A stretch of 5,454 nt of DNA, taken from Streptomyces sp. NRRL S-337 (GTDB taxonomy: Bacteria > Actinomycetota > Actinomycetes > Streptomycetales > Streptomycetaceae). Shown piece by piece: positions 1 to 5,454 of the stretch. The notes under the pieces were generated by a model. It had not been told where the DNA came from. It searched no databases and saw only the letters and a list, made by a program, of their open reading frames with translations. The stretch is taken from assembly GCF_000720175.1 (NCBI RefSeq), contig NZ_JOIX01000146.1:1-5454 (forward strand), written 5' to 3'. The position numbers and the translations under genes were made by a program. Each line of letters starts with the position of its first letter. The stretch's first letter is position 1.

Positions 1-11
1 GTGTCCGCCAG

Positions 12-98
12 GGAGAGGTACCCGAAGTGGTCTAACGGGGTCCGGGCTTTTGGTCCGGTCGGGCTATGCCTGCGCAGGTTCGAATCCTGCCCTCTCCG
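12..98 (+). tRNA. Class II (serine-type) tRNA with UUU anticodon
   Basis: All cloverleaf elements can be drawn by eye. The acceptor stem is GGAGAGG (12-18) with CCTCTCC (91-97), all 7 pairs perfect, with discriminator G98 and no encoded CCA. The D stem is CCC (21-23) with GGG (37-39 or 38-40), and the D loop has the GG pair at 29-30. The anticodon stem is 42-46 with 54-58, including one G.T pair, around the loop CTTTTGG (47-53), which puts UUU at 49-51. The variable arm is long: 60-64 pairs with 68-72 around a TAT loop. The T stem is GCAGG (74-78) with CCTGC (86-90), with the normal loop TTCGAAT. The long variable arm, G at the discriminator position and the GGAGAGG acceptor stem are serine features (leucine tRNAs have A73), yet UUU would read lysine codons. 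G37 next to U36, a possible C32-G38 pair and a D arm one or two bases longer than usual are also odd. It could be a degenerate tRNA, but its helices are intact. A role as seryl donor for the neighbouring antibiotic genes is inferred. Confidence 0.85.
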
Positions 99-137
99 CT
101 CAATACCAATGCTCTGACAACGATCCGTGCCACAGGC

Positions 138-144
138 GGTGGAG
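138..144 (+). promoter_or_regulatory. Ribosome binding site of vlmJ
   Basis: GGTGGAG ends six bases before the TTG at 151. The in-frame codon two before this TTG (145-147) is TAA, so the reading frame cannot extend further upstream. The next residues lead straight into the conserved VAVIANPRAGS start of the kinase fold, so TTG is the best start. Confidence 0.7.
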
Positions 145-150
145 TAACCT

Positions 151-1107
151 TTGGATGAGAACGGGCTTCATAGCAGGCGCTATCGGCGTGTAGCGGTCAT
201 CGCGAATCCGAGGGCAGGCTCTACCACTGCGGAGTACCTCGCCTCGGTCGAGGCTGTGTGCCAGGAGCACGCCGACCAGGTGCAGATCGCCTGGACGCGG
301 CGGCCTGGGCATGCCACGCGGCTGGTAGGGGAAGTGCTGGGCGAGTCCATGCCCCCCGATGCGCTGGTCTCCATCGGTGGGGACGGCACATTGCGCGAGG
401 TGGTCACCGGCCTGATGGCCATCGACGCCGCGAACAGGCCCCCCCTCGTGGTGCTTCCGGGAGGAACGGCCAACTCCAACTACCGGTCGCTGTGGGATGA
501 CGTTCCCTGGCATCAGGCGCTCGTCTCCGCGCTCAGCGGCGAGGGCGCTGAACGACGGGATATCGACCTCGCCCGCATCTCTAGCATGTCCCGGCTGATC
601 GTGCTGGGTCTCAGTACGGGGCTGTTCGCTGACGCCACTGCCCGGGCCCTGTCGCTGCCGGTGGCCGGCCGAGCCCGGTATCAGCAGGCCATCGCCGAAT
701 CACTGACCACCTACCGCCCCTATGACGGACGTGTGCTGGTGGACGGTGCCGTCGTGCACTCTGGCAAGACCGTCCTGGTCAATGTTGGAGGTGGCCGGCA
801 CCGGGCCGGGGTGCTGCAGGTACTGCCACATTCCATCCGTGACGACGGGATGCTGGACGTGTGTGTGTTGGATCCCGCTGTGCCGACCGAGCAGGTCCTG
901 GAGCTGATGCGGGAGGGGCAGCACCTGGAGGCCGAAGGAACCACCTATGCGCGCGGCCGATCCATCACCCTCGAACGGCTGGATGGCCTGCCGCTGCACT
1001 TCGAGCACGACGGAGAAGTCGTCCCCACGGATCGGACCTCGATCACCATCGGGGTCCTGCCCCGCGCCTTGCCTGTGCTTGCCTCCCGGCAGCGGACAGG
1101 AGGGTGA
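151..1107 (+). CDS. vlmJ: VlmJ-like kinase, diacylglycerol kinase family
   Basis: This 318-residue protein belongs to the diacylglycerol/sphingosine kinase (DAGK catalytic domain) family. The N-terminal nucleotide-binding half shows VAVIANPRAGS (14-24), the hallmark GGDGT loop (76-80) and the LPGGTANSN stretch (102-110). The C-terminal half shows the DDGMLDV motif (231-237) and the HDGE motif (286-289). There is no signal peptide or membrane segment, so it should be cytosolic. In valanimycin biosynthesis VlmJ uses ATP to phosphorylate the hydroxyl of valanimycin hydrate, preparing it for elimination by VlmK. The substrate is taken from that pathway and is not visible in the motifs alone. The start is TTG at 151, fixed by a TAA two codons upstream and a GGAG site. 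No TTA codon was seen in frame. The stop lies 2 bases before vlmK, so the two are translated from one message, and the tRNA gene just upstream has no visible terminator after it. A housekeeping lipid kinase is the alternative, but the vlmK and vlmL neighbours make vlmJ much more likely. Confidence 0.88.
   Translation: MDENGLHSRRYRRVAVIANPRAGSTTAEYLASVEAVCQEHADQVQIAWTRRPGHATRLVGEVLGESMPPDALVSIGGDGTLREVVTGLMAIDAANRPPLVVLPGGTANSNYRSLWDDVPWHQALVSALSGEGAERRDIDLARISSMSRLIVLGLSTGLFADATARALSLPVAGRARYQQAIAESLTTYRPYDGRVLVDGAVVHSGKTVLVNVGGGRHRAGVLQVLPHSIRDDGMLDVCVLDPAVPTEQVLELMREGQHLEAEGTTYARGRSITLERLDGLPLHFEHDGEVVPTDRTSITIGVLPRALPVLASRQRTGG
1098..1103 (+). promoter_or_regulatory. Ribosome binding site that fixes the vlmK start
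   Basis: AGGAGG sits inside the last codons of vlmJ. Two in-frame GTG codons follow, at 1104 and 1110. The first touches the site with no spacer, the second has the usual six-base gap, so 1110 is chosen as the start of vlmK. Confidence 0.75.
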
Positions 1108-1109
1108 CC

Positions 1110-2615
1110 GTGTCTCAGGCCGAAGCCGACCCTCGCGAAGGACCCTTGTTCAGCCAGCTGGAGGCCTTGTCGCAGTGGGCCAGCCAACTGGAGCTCTCGC
1201 ACGTGCCGGAGCGTGTCACCGCATTCGCAGCCAGCCATATCCTGTCCCAGTTGGCGGCCATTCGCACCGGGCTGCACCAGGTGGACGGACAGCGATTGGT
1301 GCGAGCGCTCGGTGATCCGCTGCAAGTTGACGTGGCGCAATCTGCACGAGTGCTCGCCGGCGTGGGCGCCTGGCTCAATCTCGATGACACTGCTTACGCA
1401 GGCCACCTGGGCCCCTCTACCGTAGGGGTGGCCCTCGCTTACGCCTATGCGCACGGCCTGACTGGCGCGGAACTGTTGCGTGCGGTGATCCTCGCCGATG
1501 AATGCGCGGCCCGGATCACTGCCTCCGCAACCTTGGGGCCCTTCCGCGGGCAGACGGCGCTGCACACCCATCTCGCGGGCGCGGTCGCCGCGCGGCTGGC
1601 ATGCGAGCGGGCCCCGGCCCAACGGTGGCTCAACGCGTTCGCCTTGGCGCTGAGTTCTCCGCCCTGGACGCTGATGCGAGGCTTCATCACCAGCGATGCG
1701 CGGATGCTGCACGTGCCTGTCGCAGTGCGCATGGGCCTGGACGCCTGTGACGCGGCCGCAGGAGGTCTGCGGGGCGCGTCCGACATCGTCGAACACTCCG
1801 ACGGGTTCCTCGCCCAGTTCGCATCGGTCCCCCTGCCCGATGTCATCACCTTCGGCCTGGGGCAGAGGTGGCACACGGAAACGTTGTCCTTCAAGCTCCA
1901 CCCGGGGGGCCCGGGAATCGATGCTGCCATCGACAGCGCGATCGAACTGCATGCGAGCATGAGTCGCTGGAGTGTTCAGGATGTCGCGGAGGTCATCGTC
2001 GAATGCTCCGTGTACACCCTCTTCGCCGCCCGCAAAGCACAGCCCTATCTCGATGGGCCCCGCACACCGGTCGGCGCCCTGGTGCTGACCACTCCCTACC
2101 CCGTGGCCACCGCGCTGCTCACCGGAAGGCTGAGCATCGAGGACTTCACCGCGCCGGCAATGGAATCCCATGAGCGGTGGCAGCTCGCGGAGAAGGTGCG
2201 GCTGGTGCACGACCGGGAGATGACGCGCGAGCTACTGGCCGGTGACGCTCCCTTCGGGGAGGCCCTGCGCCAAGCCGGGGAGGAAGGCATCACCTGGCTG
2301 CGCGAGTTCGGTGGCCAGGAGCTGGTCGACCTCGCCGCGCAGCCAGGCGCCCCGTTGGGGGACTTCACTCAGACCAGCAAGCCCACCCCCGCCCGCGTCC
2401 AGGTGCGCATGCACGACGGACAGGTCTACTCCCGGGAGTACCGCATCCCGCGAGGAGGGATCGGACCAAAGCTGCGGGCGGAGCACCCCACTCTCATCAA
2501 GGAGAAGTTCCGTTCCTTGGGCGGCCCGGAAGCTGTGACTGACGCCTGGCCACAGCTGGCACAAGCCGGGCCACAGCAACTGGCGGAGCTGATCGAGCTG
2601 TCCCTCACAGTGTGA
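1110..2615 (+). CDS. vlmK: VlmK-like phosphate lyase, MmgE/PrpD family
   Basis: This 501-residue protein resembles the MmgE/PrpD family (2-methylcitrate dehydratase and relatives), near the family's usual 450-500 residues. The first helical domain carries LNLDDTAY (89-96), matching the family's HALDYDDT region, then an Ala-rich helix and ADECAARI (129-136), in the place of the family's G-E-ARI stretch. TLGPF (141-145) matches the family's GTxGxF element. The small second domain begins near LSFKLHPGGPGI (259-270), the equivalent of the FKxYPxC segment, though the cysteine is absent. In the valanimycin pathway VlmK eliminates phosphate from the product of VlmJ to form the dehydroalanine-type double bond of valanimycin. 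This is a cytosolic enzyme with no signal peptide. The GTG start at 1110 was chosen for its spacing from AGGAGG; a longer reading frame extends upstream to 861 but lies over vlmJ and lacks a start signal. The family assignment is firm and the exact substrate comes from the known cluster. Confidence 0.88.
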   Translation: MSQAEADPREGPLFSQLEALSQWASQLELSHVPERVTAFAASHILSQLAAIRTGLHQVDGQRLVRALGDPLQVDVAQSARVLAGVGAWLNLDDTAYAGHLGPSTVGVALAYAYAHGLTGAELLRAVILADECAARITASATLGPFRGQTALHTHLAGAVAARLACERAPAQRWLNAFALALSSPPWTLMRGFITSDARMLHVPVAVRMGLDACDAAAGGLRGASDIVEHSDGFLAQFASVPLPDVITFGLGQRWHTETLSFKLHPGGPGIDAAIDSAIELHASMSRWSVQDVAEVIVECSVYTLFAARKAQPYLDGPRTPVGALVLTTPYPVATALLTGRLSIEDFTAPAMESHERWQLAEKVRLVHDREMTRELLAGDAPFGEALRQAGEEGITWLREFGGQELVDLAAQPGAPLGDFTQTSKPTPARVQVRMHDGQVYSREYRIPRGGIGPKLRAEHPTLIKEKFRSLGGPEAVTDAWPQLAQAGPQQLAELIELSLTV

Positions 2616-2642
2616 GCCCATGCGATGTCGGCCTCGTCGACC

Positions 2643-2649
2643 AAGGAGG
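2643..2649 (+). promoter_or_regulatory. Ribosome binding site of vlmL
   Basis: AAGGAGG lies four bases before ATG at 2654. It rules out the in-frame GTG at 2612, which overlaps the end of vlmK and would add 14 residues unlike any SerRS N-terminus. Confidence 0.8.
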
Positions 2650-2653
2650 AAAA

Positions 2654-3931
2654 ATGCACGATCCGCAGACTCTGCTCGACCCCGCCACGCGTGCGGTGGA
2701 ACGGCTGCAGCGACGCCGGTACAGCCTCGACCCCGAAGGCCTCAGCAAGCTGGTCAGCGGCCGCGCTGGCGCCATCGGCCGCCGGGACGCTCTGCGCACG
2801 GAGCTCAATGCGCGCACCCGCGAGATGAGCCGTGCCGGCCAGTCGCCCGAGGGCGTAACAGCGGTCCGTGACTTGAAATTCCGCATCCGCGAAGCGGAGA
2901 CGGAGCAGCGCGCGGCAGACGGGGCCCTGAACGATGTGATGCTGAGCATCCCCAACTTGCCGCTGGATGACGTGCCCGACGGCGGCCCTGAAGATCCTCC
3001 TGTAGAGGTGCGACGCTGGGGGGCCCCTCCCAAGTTTGACTTCACCCCGCGGGACCATGTCGACCTGGCCACCGCGGCGGGCATCCTGGACCTGCGTCGC
3101 GCCAGCAAGCTTTCCGGCTCTCGTTTCGCTGTCTTCCGCGGTGCCGGAGCGGCACTGGAACGCTCACTGACTTCGTTCCTTCTTGACCTACACACCGCTG
3201 AACACCAATACCTCGAGCACAGCGTGCCGCACTTGGTGAACCGGGAGACGATGACCGGCACCGGACAGTTGCCGAAGTTCGAGGACGACCTGTTCACCAC
3301 GCAGGTCGCGGACCGGGAACTGTTCCTCATTCCCACCGCTGAGGTCCCGCTGGTCAACCTCTACCGCGGCGACACCCTCGCCTCCGCGGACCTGCCTCTG
3401 GCGGTGACCGCCCACACCGCCTGCTTCCGGTCCGAAGCCGGCTCCTATGGTCGCGACACCCGCGGCATCATCCGACTGCATCAATTCGCCAAGGTCGAAC
3501 TGGTGCGCCTGTGTCCGATGGAGGAGGCCGCGCAGCAGCTGGAGCTTCTCACCCGGCATGCCGAGGAATGCCTGCGCCGTCTCGATCTGCATTACCGGGT
3601 GGTCGATCTACGGGCCGCCGACCTTGGATTCTCCGCTCGCCGCACCTACGACCTGGAAGTCTGGCTGCCGAGCCAGAACTGCTACCGGGAGATCTCCTCG
3701 GTCTCGGACTGCGGCGACTTCCAGTCCCGGCGCGCGGGGATTCGGCTGCGCCGAGGAGGGCGCAATGAACACATTGCCACTCTCAACGGGTCCGGTCTGC
3801 CCATTGGCCGCACTGTCGTTGCGCTCCTGGAGCAAAACCAGCAGCCCGACGGCTCCATCACGATCCCCGCGGCGCTGGTGCCGTACACCGGCTTCCACAC
3901 CATCGCTCCAGACGGCCACGCTGTCAGCTGA
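2654..3931 (+). CDS. vlmL: VlmL-like seryl-tRNA synthetase
   Basis: This is a 425-residue class II seryl-tRNA synthetase, the normal bacterial length (about 420-430). The enzyme joins serine to tRNA using ATP in the cytosol. The N-terminal region, roughly residues 28-100, is the charged helical arm that grips the long variable arm of tRNA-Ser. Motif 1 lies around 168-193, the serine-binding TAEVPL at 228-233, motif 2 from CFRSE (257-261) through DTRGIIRLHQF (268-278), and motif 3 at NGSGLPIGR (378-386). The block EISSVSDCGDFQSRR (346-360) differs from the common EISSCSNC..FQARR form, in keeping with a paralogue specialised for biosynthesis. In the valanimycin pathway VlmL makes seryl-tRNA, which VlmA uses to pass serine to isobutylhydroxylamine. 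VlmA is not in this window. vlmL follows vlmK by 38 bases and ends the run of + strand genes. The catalytic motifs look complete, so it should be active. It could also serve translation, and only the context argues for the vlm role. Confidence 0.9.
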   Translation: MHDPQTLLDPATRAVERLQRRRYSLDPEGLSKLVSGRAGAIGRRDALRTELNARTREMSRAGQSPEGVTAVRDLKFRIREAETEQRAADGALNDVMLSIPNLPLDDVPDGGPEDPPVEVRRWGAPPKFDFTPRDHVDLATAAGILDLRRASKLSGSRFAVFRGAGAALERSLTSFLLDLHTAEHQYLEHSVPHLVNRETMTGTGQLPKFEDDLFTTQVADRELFLIPTAEVPLVNLYRGDTLASADLPLAVTAHTACFRSEAGSYGRDTRGIIRLHQFAKVELVRLCPMEEAAQQLELLTRHAEECLRRLDLHYRVVDLRAADLGFSARRTYDLEVWLPSQNCYREISSVSDCGDFQSRRAGIRLRRGGRNEHIATLNGSGLPIGRTVVALLEQNQQPDGSITIPAALVPYTGFHTIAPDGHAVS

Positions 3932-4029
3932 CTCGCGGCCGGGCGCGCGCCTACAGACAACCCTGTGCTGACCACACATGTCCGGCCGTCCCGCGGGCGG
4001 GCACACTGGCGTGCGTTCGCTCGACAGCG

Positions 4030-4170
4030 TCAGTAATTGTCGAAGCGAGTGACGCACTTGTCACCATAGGTGCCGTCTCGGTAGACACTGCTCTGTTGTT
4101 GAGGCCTTTCGCTAGTCAGCGTTACCGATAGAGGTCCAGACCCAGCCTCTGAAATACTTCCGCGCTTCAA
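4030..4170 (-). pseudogene. Possible C-terminal remnant of an unknown gene
   Basis: Reading the minus strand from 4170 gives 46 residues ending in VYRDGTYGDKCVTRFDNY and a TGA at 4030-4032. The last 20 codons have mostly G or C in the third position and a protein-like mix of Tyr, Asp, Gly and one Cys. The upstream half loses this bias, and a TGA closes the frame at 4174-4176. There is no good start codon (only TTG at 4168) and no ribosome binding site. I do not recognise the protein. It may be the tail of a decayed gene or chance. Confidence 0.25.
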
Positions 4171-4220
4171 GAATCAATGAGGCGCACGTGTCGCGCTGGT
4201 GCTGAGGCGGATGGCGCTCA

Positions 4221-4255
4221 CGGCGCCGCGTCCCTGGACGCGACCCGCGGCGCCG
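4221..4255. repeat. GC-rich inverted repeat, 10-bp arms
   Basis: CGGCGCCGCG (4221-4230) and CGCGGCGCCG (4246-4255) are perfect inverted copies around a 15-base loop. It lies in non-coding DNA between the possible gene tail and the dehydrogenase remnant. It could form a hairpin acting as a terminator for minus-strand transcripts or be a protein-binding site. There is no T tract, and in DNA this rich in G and C a chance match is possible. Confidence 0.45.
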
Positions 4256-4377
4256 ATGGCGAGCACGGTGGACGGCCTAACGTGTGGCCGAGGCGGGCCT
4301 ACAAGGCTGCCGCTCATGCCGTCGGTGAGCGTCGGTCTGCTGTCCACTGGTGGCGCCAGGCGCAGTCCGGGGCGTGC

Positions 4378-5091
4378 TCAAGCTGTTCGGTGCACCTTGT
4401 GCACGGCGGCCTGGGCTCGGCCGGCCCGCCATCAGATGTAAGTTGACGTGGGGCCGACGAGTCACGGCCAGGCAATGGTGTCAGCGATGTCCTGGGCCAG
4501 CAGTAGCTCTGTCCCGCCGGATAGACGGCGCTGATCTTATCGGTATCGCCGCGGAAGCGGTTGAGTGCGAAATCGCTGATCTTGTCCATGCCAGGAGCGC
4601 TCTCCACCACTCGGAGCGGCTGGCCGCGCAGCTCCAGGTGCAGGACCTGTGCCAGCGCACGCTGACAGTGCTTGGCCGCGCTGTATCCCGCTCCGCTCTC
4701 ATAAGGTCCCAGCGCAGCGGAGGAGAGGAGCACGACGATGGTGCCGTTTTCGCTGCGGGAAAGCGCCGGGAACAGGGGCTATGTGACCCGTAGCGTGCTC
4801 AGCACGTTGACGTCGTACATGTGCTGCCACTCGTTCGCAGCCCCGTGGCCCACCGTGTCCAGCCCGATCGCGCCGCCGGCGTTGTTGACCAGGACGGCGC
4901 ACGTAGGCACCGTCTGTGCAGCTCCTCTACGGATGCGGGATCGGTCACATCGAGGTCGTGGGTGCGTACCTCGGTTCGTGCCGCCAGTGCCTTCAGCCGG
5001 TCGCGCCATGTCCCTCGGCGGCCACACGTTGCGCGGTGGCGACGCCGATGCCGCTGCTGTTTCCGGTGACGACGGCTACGGGGCGGGACGT
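4378..5091 (-). pseudogene. Broken short-chain dehydrogenase/reductase gene
   Basis: The minus strand reads as an SDR-family (Rossmann fold, NAD(P)-dependent) oxidoreductase of about 240 residues spread over changing frames. In order it shows VAVVTGNSSGIG (cofactor loop), DRLKALAARTEV then DLDVTDPASVEEL, VLVNNAGGAIGLDTV, MYDVNVLSTLRVT, VVLLSSAALGPYE, GYSAAKHCQRALAQ (the catalytic Tyr-x-x-x-Lys pair), RVVESAPGM, FALNRFRGD, ELLLAQDIADTIAW, RRPHVNLHLM and a tail AAVHKVHRTA ending in TGA at 4378-4380. The normal start position is ACG (5089-5091) five bases after AAGGAG, so ATG appears to have mutated. There is an in-frame TAG at 4779-4781. Frames change near 5000, 4900, 4510, 4465 and 4415, some with missing sequence. 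No intact enzyme can be made. The original substrate cannot be told. The alternative is local sequencing error, but the clean vlm genes argue against it. Confidence 0.88.
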
Positions 5092-5096
5092 CGATT

Positions 5097-5102
5097 CTCC
5101 TT
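5097..5102 (-). promoter_or_regulatory. Relic ribosome binding site of the broken dehydrogenase gene
   Basis: AAGGAG on the minus strand stands five bases before the ACG at 5089-5091, where the family's start codon is expected. It marks the original start of the decayed gene. Confidence 0.55.
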
Positions 5103-5163
5103 CTCCTGCACAGAGCAGGGTGGCCAAGCTGGAAGGGCAGGAGGCTGGCATCGGCGACCGGCG

Positions 5164-5187
5164 CCCGCCGGGACAATGTCCGGCGGG
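5164..5187 (-). terminator. Second terminator hairpin downstream of ilvC
   Basis: CCCGCCG (5164-5170) pairs with CGGCGGG (5181-5187), and GAC (5172-5174) with GTC (5178-5180), leaving one bulged G and a three-base loop. It abuts the larger hairpin at 5186-5232, and the pair look like a tandem terminator for the ilvC transcript. Confidence 0.6.
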
Positions 5188-5232
5188 TGCCGGTGACGGC
5201 CGTGCCGACGAGACACGGCCGTCACCGGCGCC
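5186..5232 (-). terminator. Strong terminator hairpin downstream of ilvC
   Basis: GCCGGTGACGGCCGTG (5189-5204) and CACGGCCGTCACCGGC (5214-5229) are perfect 16-base inverted copies around a nine-base loop, extendable to 19 pairs with one wobble. It lies about 60 bases past the ilvC stop. The lack of a T tract is common in Streptomyces. It probably ends ilvC transcription, and by symmetry could also work on the other strand. Confidence 0.85.
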
Positions 5233-5253
5233 GCTGGTCAGGTTGCGTGAGGT

Positions 5254-5281
5254 GCCGGTGAGGCGTAGGCCTCGGCCCGGC
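5254..5281 (-). other. Small stem-loop just after the ilvC stop
   Basis: GCCGG (5254-5258) pairs with CCGGC (5277-5281), and GAGGC (5260-5264) with GCCTC (5269-5273), with a one- versus three-base internal loop and a four-base end loop. It starts eight bases past the ilvC stop in the direction of transcription and may stabilise the 3' end of the message. It is weaker than the terminator beyond it. Confidence 0.35.
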
Positions 5282-5289
5282 GTCCGGCT

Positions 5290-5454
5290 CTACTGTCCGT
5301 CGACCCAGCTCATCAGCTTCCGCAGCTTCTTGCCGGTGGTTTCCAGCAGGTGGTTCTCGTCGGCCTTCTTGTACTCGTTGTACTTCGGCAGACCGGCCTG
5401 GTACTCCGCCATCCAGTTGTTGGCGAAGGTGCCGTCCTGGATCTCGGCGAGGAC
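5290..5454 (-). CDS. ilvC: Ketol-acid reductoisomerase, C-terminal part
   Basis: The last 54 residues of IlvC plus a TAG stop (5290-5292) are present; the gene continues beyond the window. It reads VLAEIQDGTFANNWMAEYQ early and HLLETTGKKLRKLMSWVDGQ at the end, matching the all-helical C-terminal domain of short (class I) ketol-acid reductoisomerase. This domain contributes to the metal- and substrate-binding site. The enzyme uses NADPH to isomerise and reduce acetolactate or acetohydroxybutyrate in valine, leucine and isoleucine synthesis in the cytosol. The gene runs toward the vlm genes and ends at a strong terminator. Valine is a precursor of valanimycin, so this could be a cluster-associated copy, or simply the housekeeping gene at the cluster edge. 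Streptomyces can carry two ilvC genes; the fragment alone does not settle which this is. Confidence 0.93.
   Translation of the reverse strand, partial: VLAEIQDGTFANNWMAEYQAGLPKYNEYKKADENHLLETTGKKLRKLMSWVDGQ

Larger units (their letters stand above)
3932..4377. other. Intergenic stretch with no intact gene
   Basis: After the vlmL stop there is no open frame with coding character until the dehydrogenase remnant begins at 4378. Short frames on both strands (for example 4177-4446 +) have no ribosome binding site and no recognisable domain. I see no convincing terminator directly after vlmL. The part from 4031 to 4180 has only about 51% GC by my count, far below the flanking genes, which suits a promoter region, an old insertion point or decayed DNA. 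It contains a possible gene tail (4030-4170, minus) and a GC-rich inverted repeat (4221-4255), listed separately. Confidence 0.6.

Noticed and set aside
1104..1107. GTG start of vlmK overlapping the vlmJ stop by four bases
   Set aside because: It touches the AGGAGG site with no spacer; GTG at 1110 has proper spacing.
945..2210. Long 421-codon open frame on the minus strand
   Set aside because: It lies antisense to vlmJ and vlmK, has no domain, and is an expected shadow of high-GC coding DNA.
2612..2653. Earlier GTG start for vlmL
   Set aside because: It adds 14 unrelated residues and ignores the strong AAGGAGG just before ATG at 2654.
3936..3988. Possible vlmL terminator: CGGCCGG (3936-3942) with CCGGCCG (3982-3988)
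   Set aside because: Only seven pairs around a loop of 39 bases, and both arms are self-complementary; too weak to call.
4096..4131. Promoter-like TTGTTG followed by AT-richer bases
   Set aside because: Spacing to any -10-like hexamer is too long or too poor to support a promoter.
4177..4446. Small + strand frames of 89 and 80 codons
   Set aside because: No ribosome binding site, no recognisable domain, and they run into the antisense of the dehydrogenase remnant.
1..5454. CRISPR arrays, insertion sequences, direct repeats
   Set aside because: None seen on reading both strands; no transposase motif and no regularly spaced repeats.

Overview
The base composition (high GC, strong G/C bias at third codon positions), the GTG and TTG starts, the SerRS and IlvC sequences and the long terminator hairpins without a T tract all point to a Streptomyces or close relative. 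The three intact genes match, in order and family, the vlmJ-vlmK-vlmL end of the valanimycin (azoxy antibiotic) cluster known from Streptomyces viridifaciens. I recognise them from motifs and order; no database search was possible.

Layout. Positions 12-98 hold a tRNA gene with a long variable arm and G at the discriminator position, so it is serine-type by body plan, but the anticodon reads UUU. It lies 52 bases upstream of a + strand run of genes: a lipid-kinase-like kinase (vlmJ, 151-1107), an MmgE/PrpD-family lyase (vlmK, 1110-2615) and a seryl-tRNA synthetase (vlmL, 2654-3931). vlmJ and vlmK are 2 bases apart, vlmK and vlmL 38 bases apart; each has a clear ribosome binding site. From 3932 to 4377 there is no convincing intact gene. 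This stretch includes a patch of about 51% GC and a possible C-terminal gene remnant on the minus strand. From 5091 down to 4378 (minus strand) lies a short-chain dehydrogenase gene broken by a lost start codon, an in-frame TAG and at least five frame breaks. Strong hairpins (5164-5232) then separate it from the last 54 codons of ilvC (ketol-acid reductoisomerase, minus strand), which runs off the window end.

How the parts work together. In the known pathway valine is decarboxylated to isobutylamine and N-hydroxylated. A seryl group is then transferred from seryl-tRNA to isobutylhydroxylamine by VlmA. VlmL supplies the seryl-tRNA. VlmJ phosphorylates valanimycin hydrate and VlmK eliminates the phosphate to give the dehydro product. 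The neighbouring ilvC acts in valine synthesis, the source of the other half of the molecule, though it may simply be the housekeeping copy at the cluster edge.

The most striking point is the tRNA. SerRS enzymes recognise the long variable arm and acceptor end and do not read the anticodon, so this tRNA could be charged with serine while having an anticodon loop poorly suited to translation. The window may therefore carry both a dedicated seryl-tRNA synthetase and a dedicated seryl carrier tRNA for antibiotic synthesis. The tRNA structure is seen in the sequence; its role is inference.
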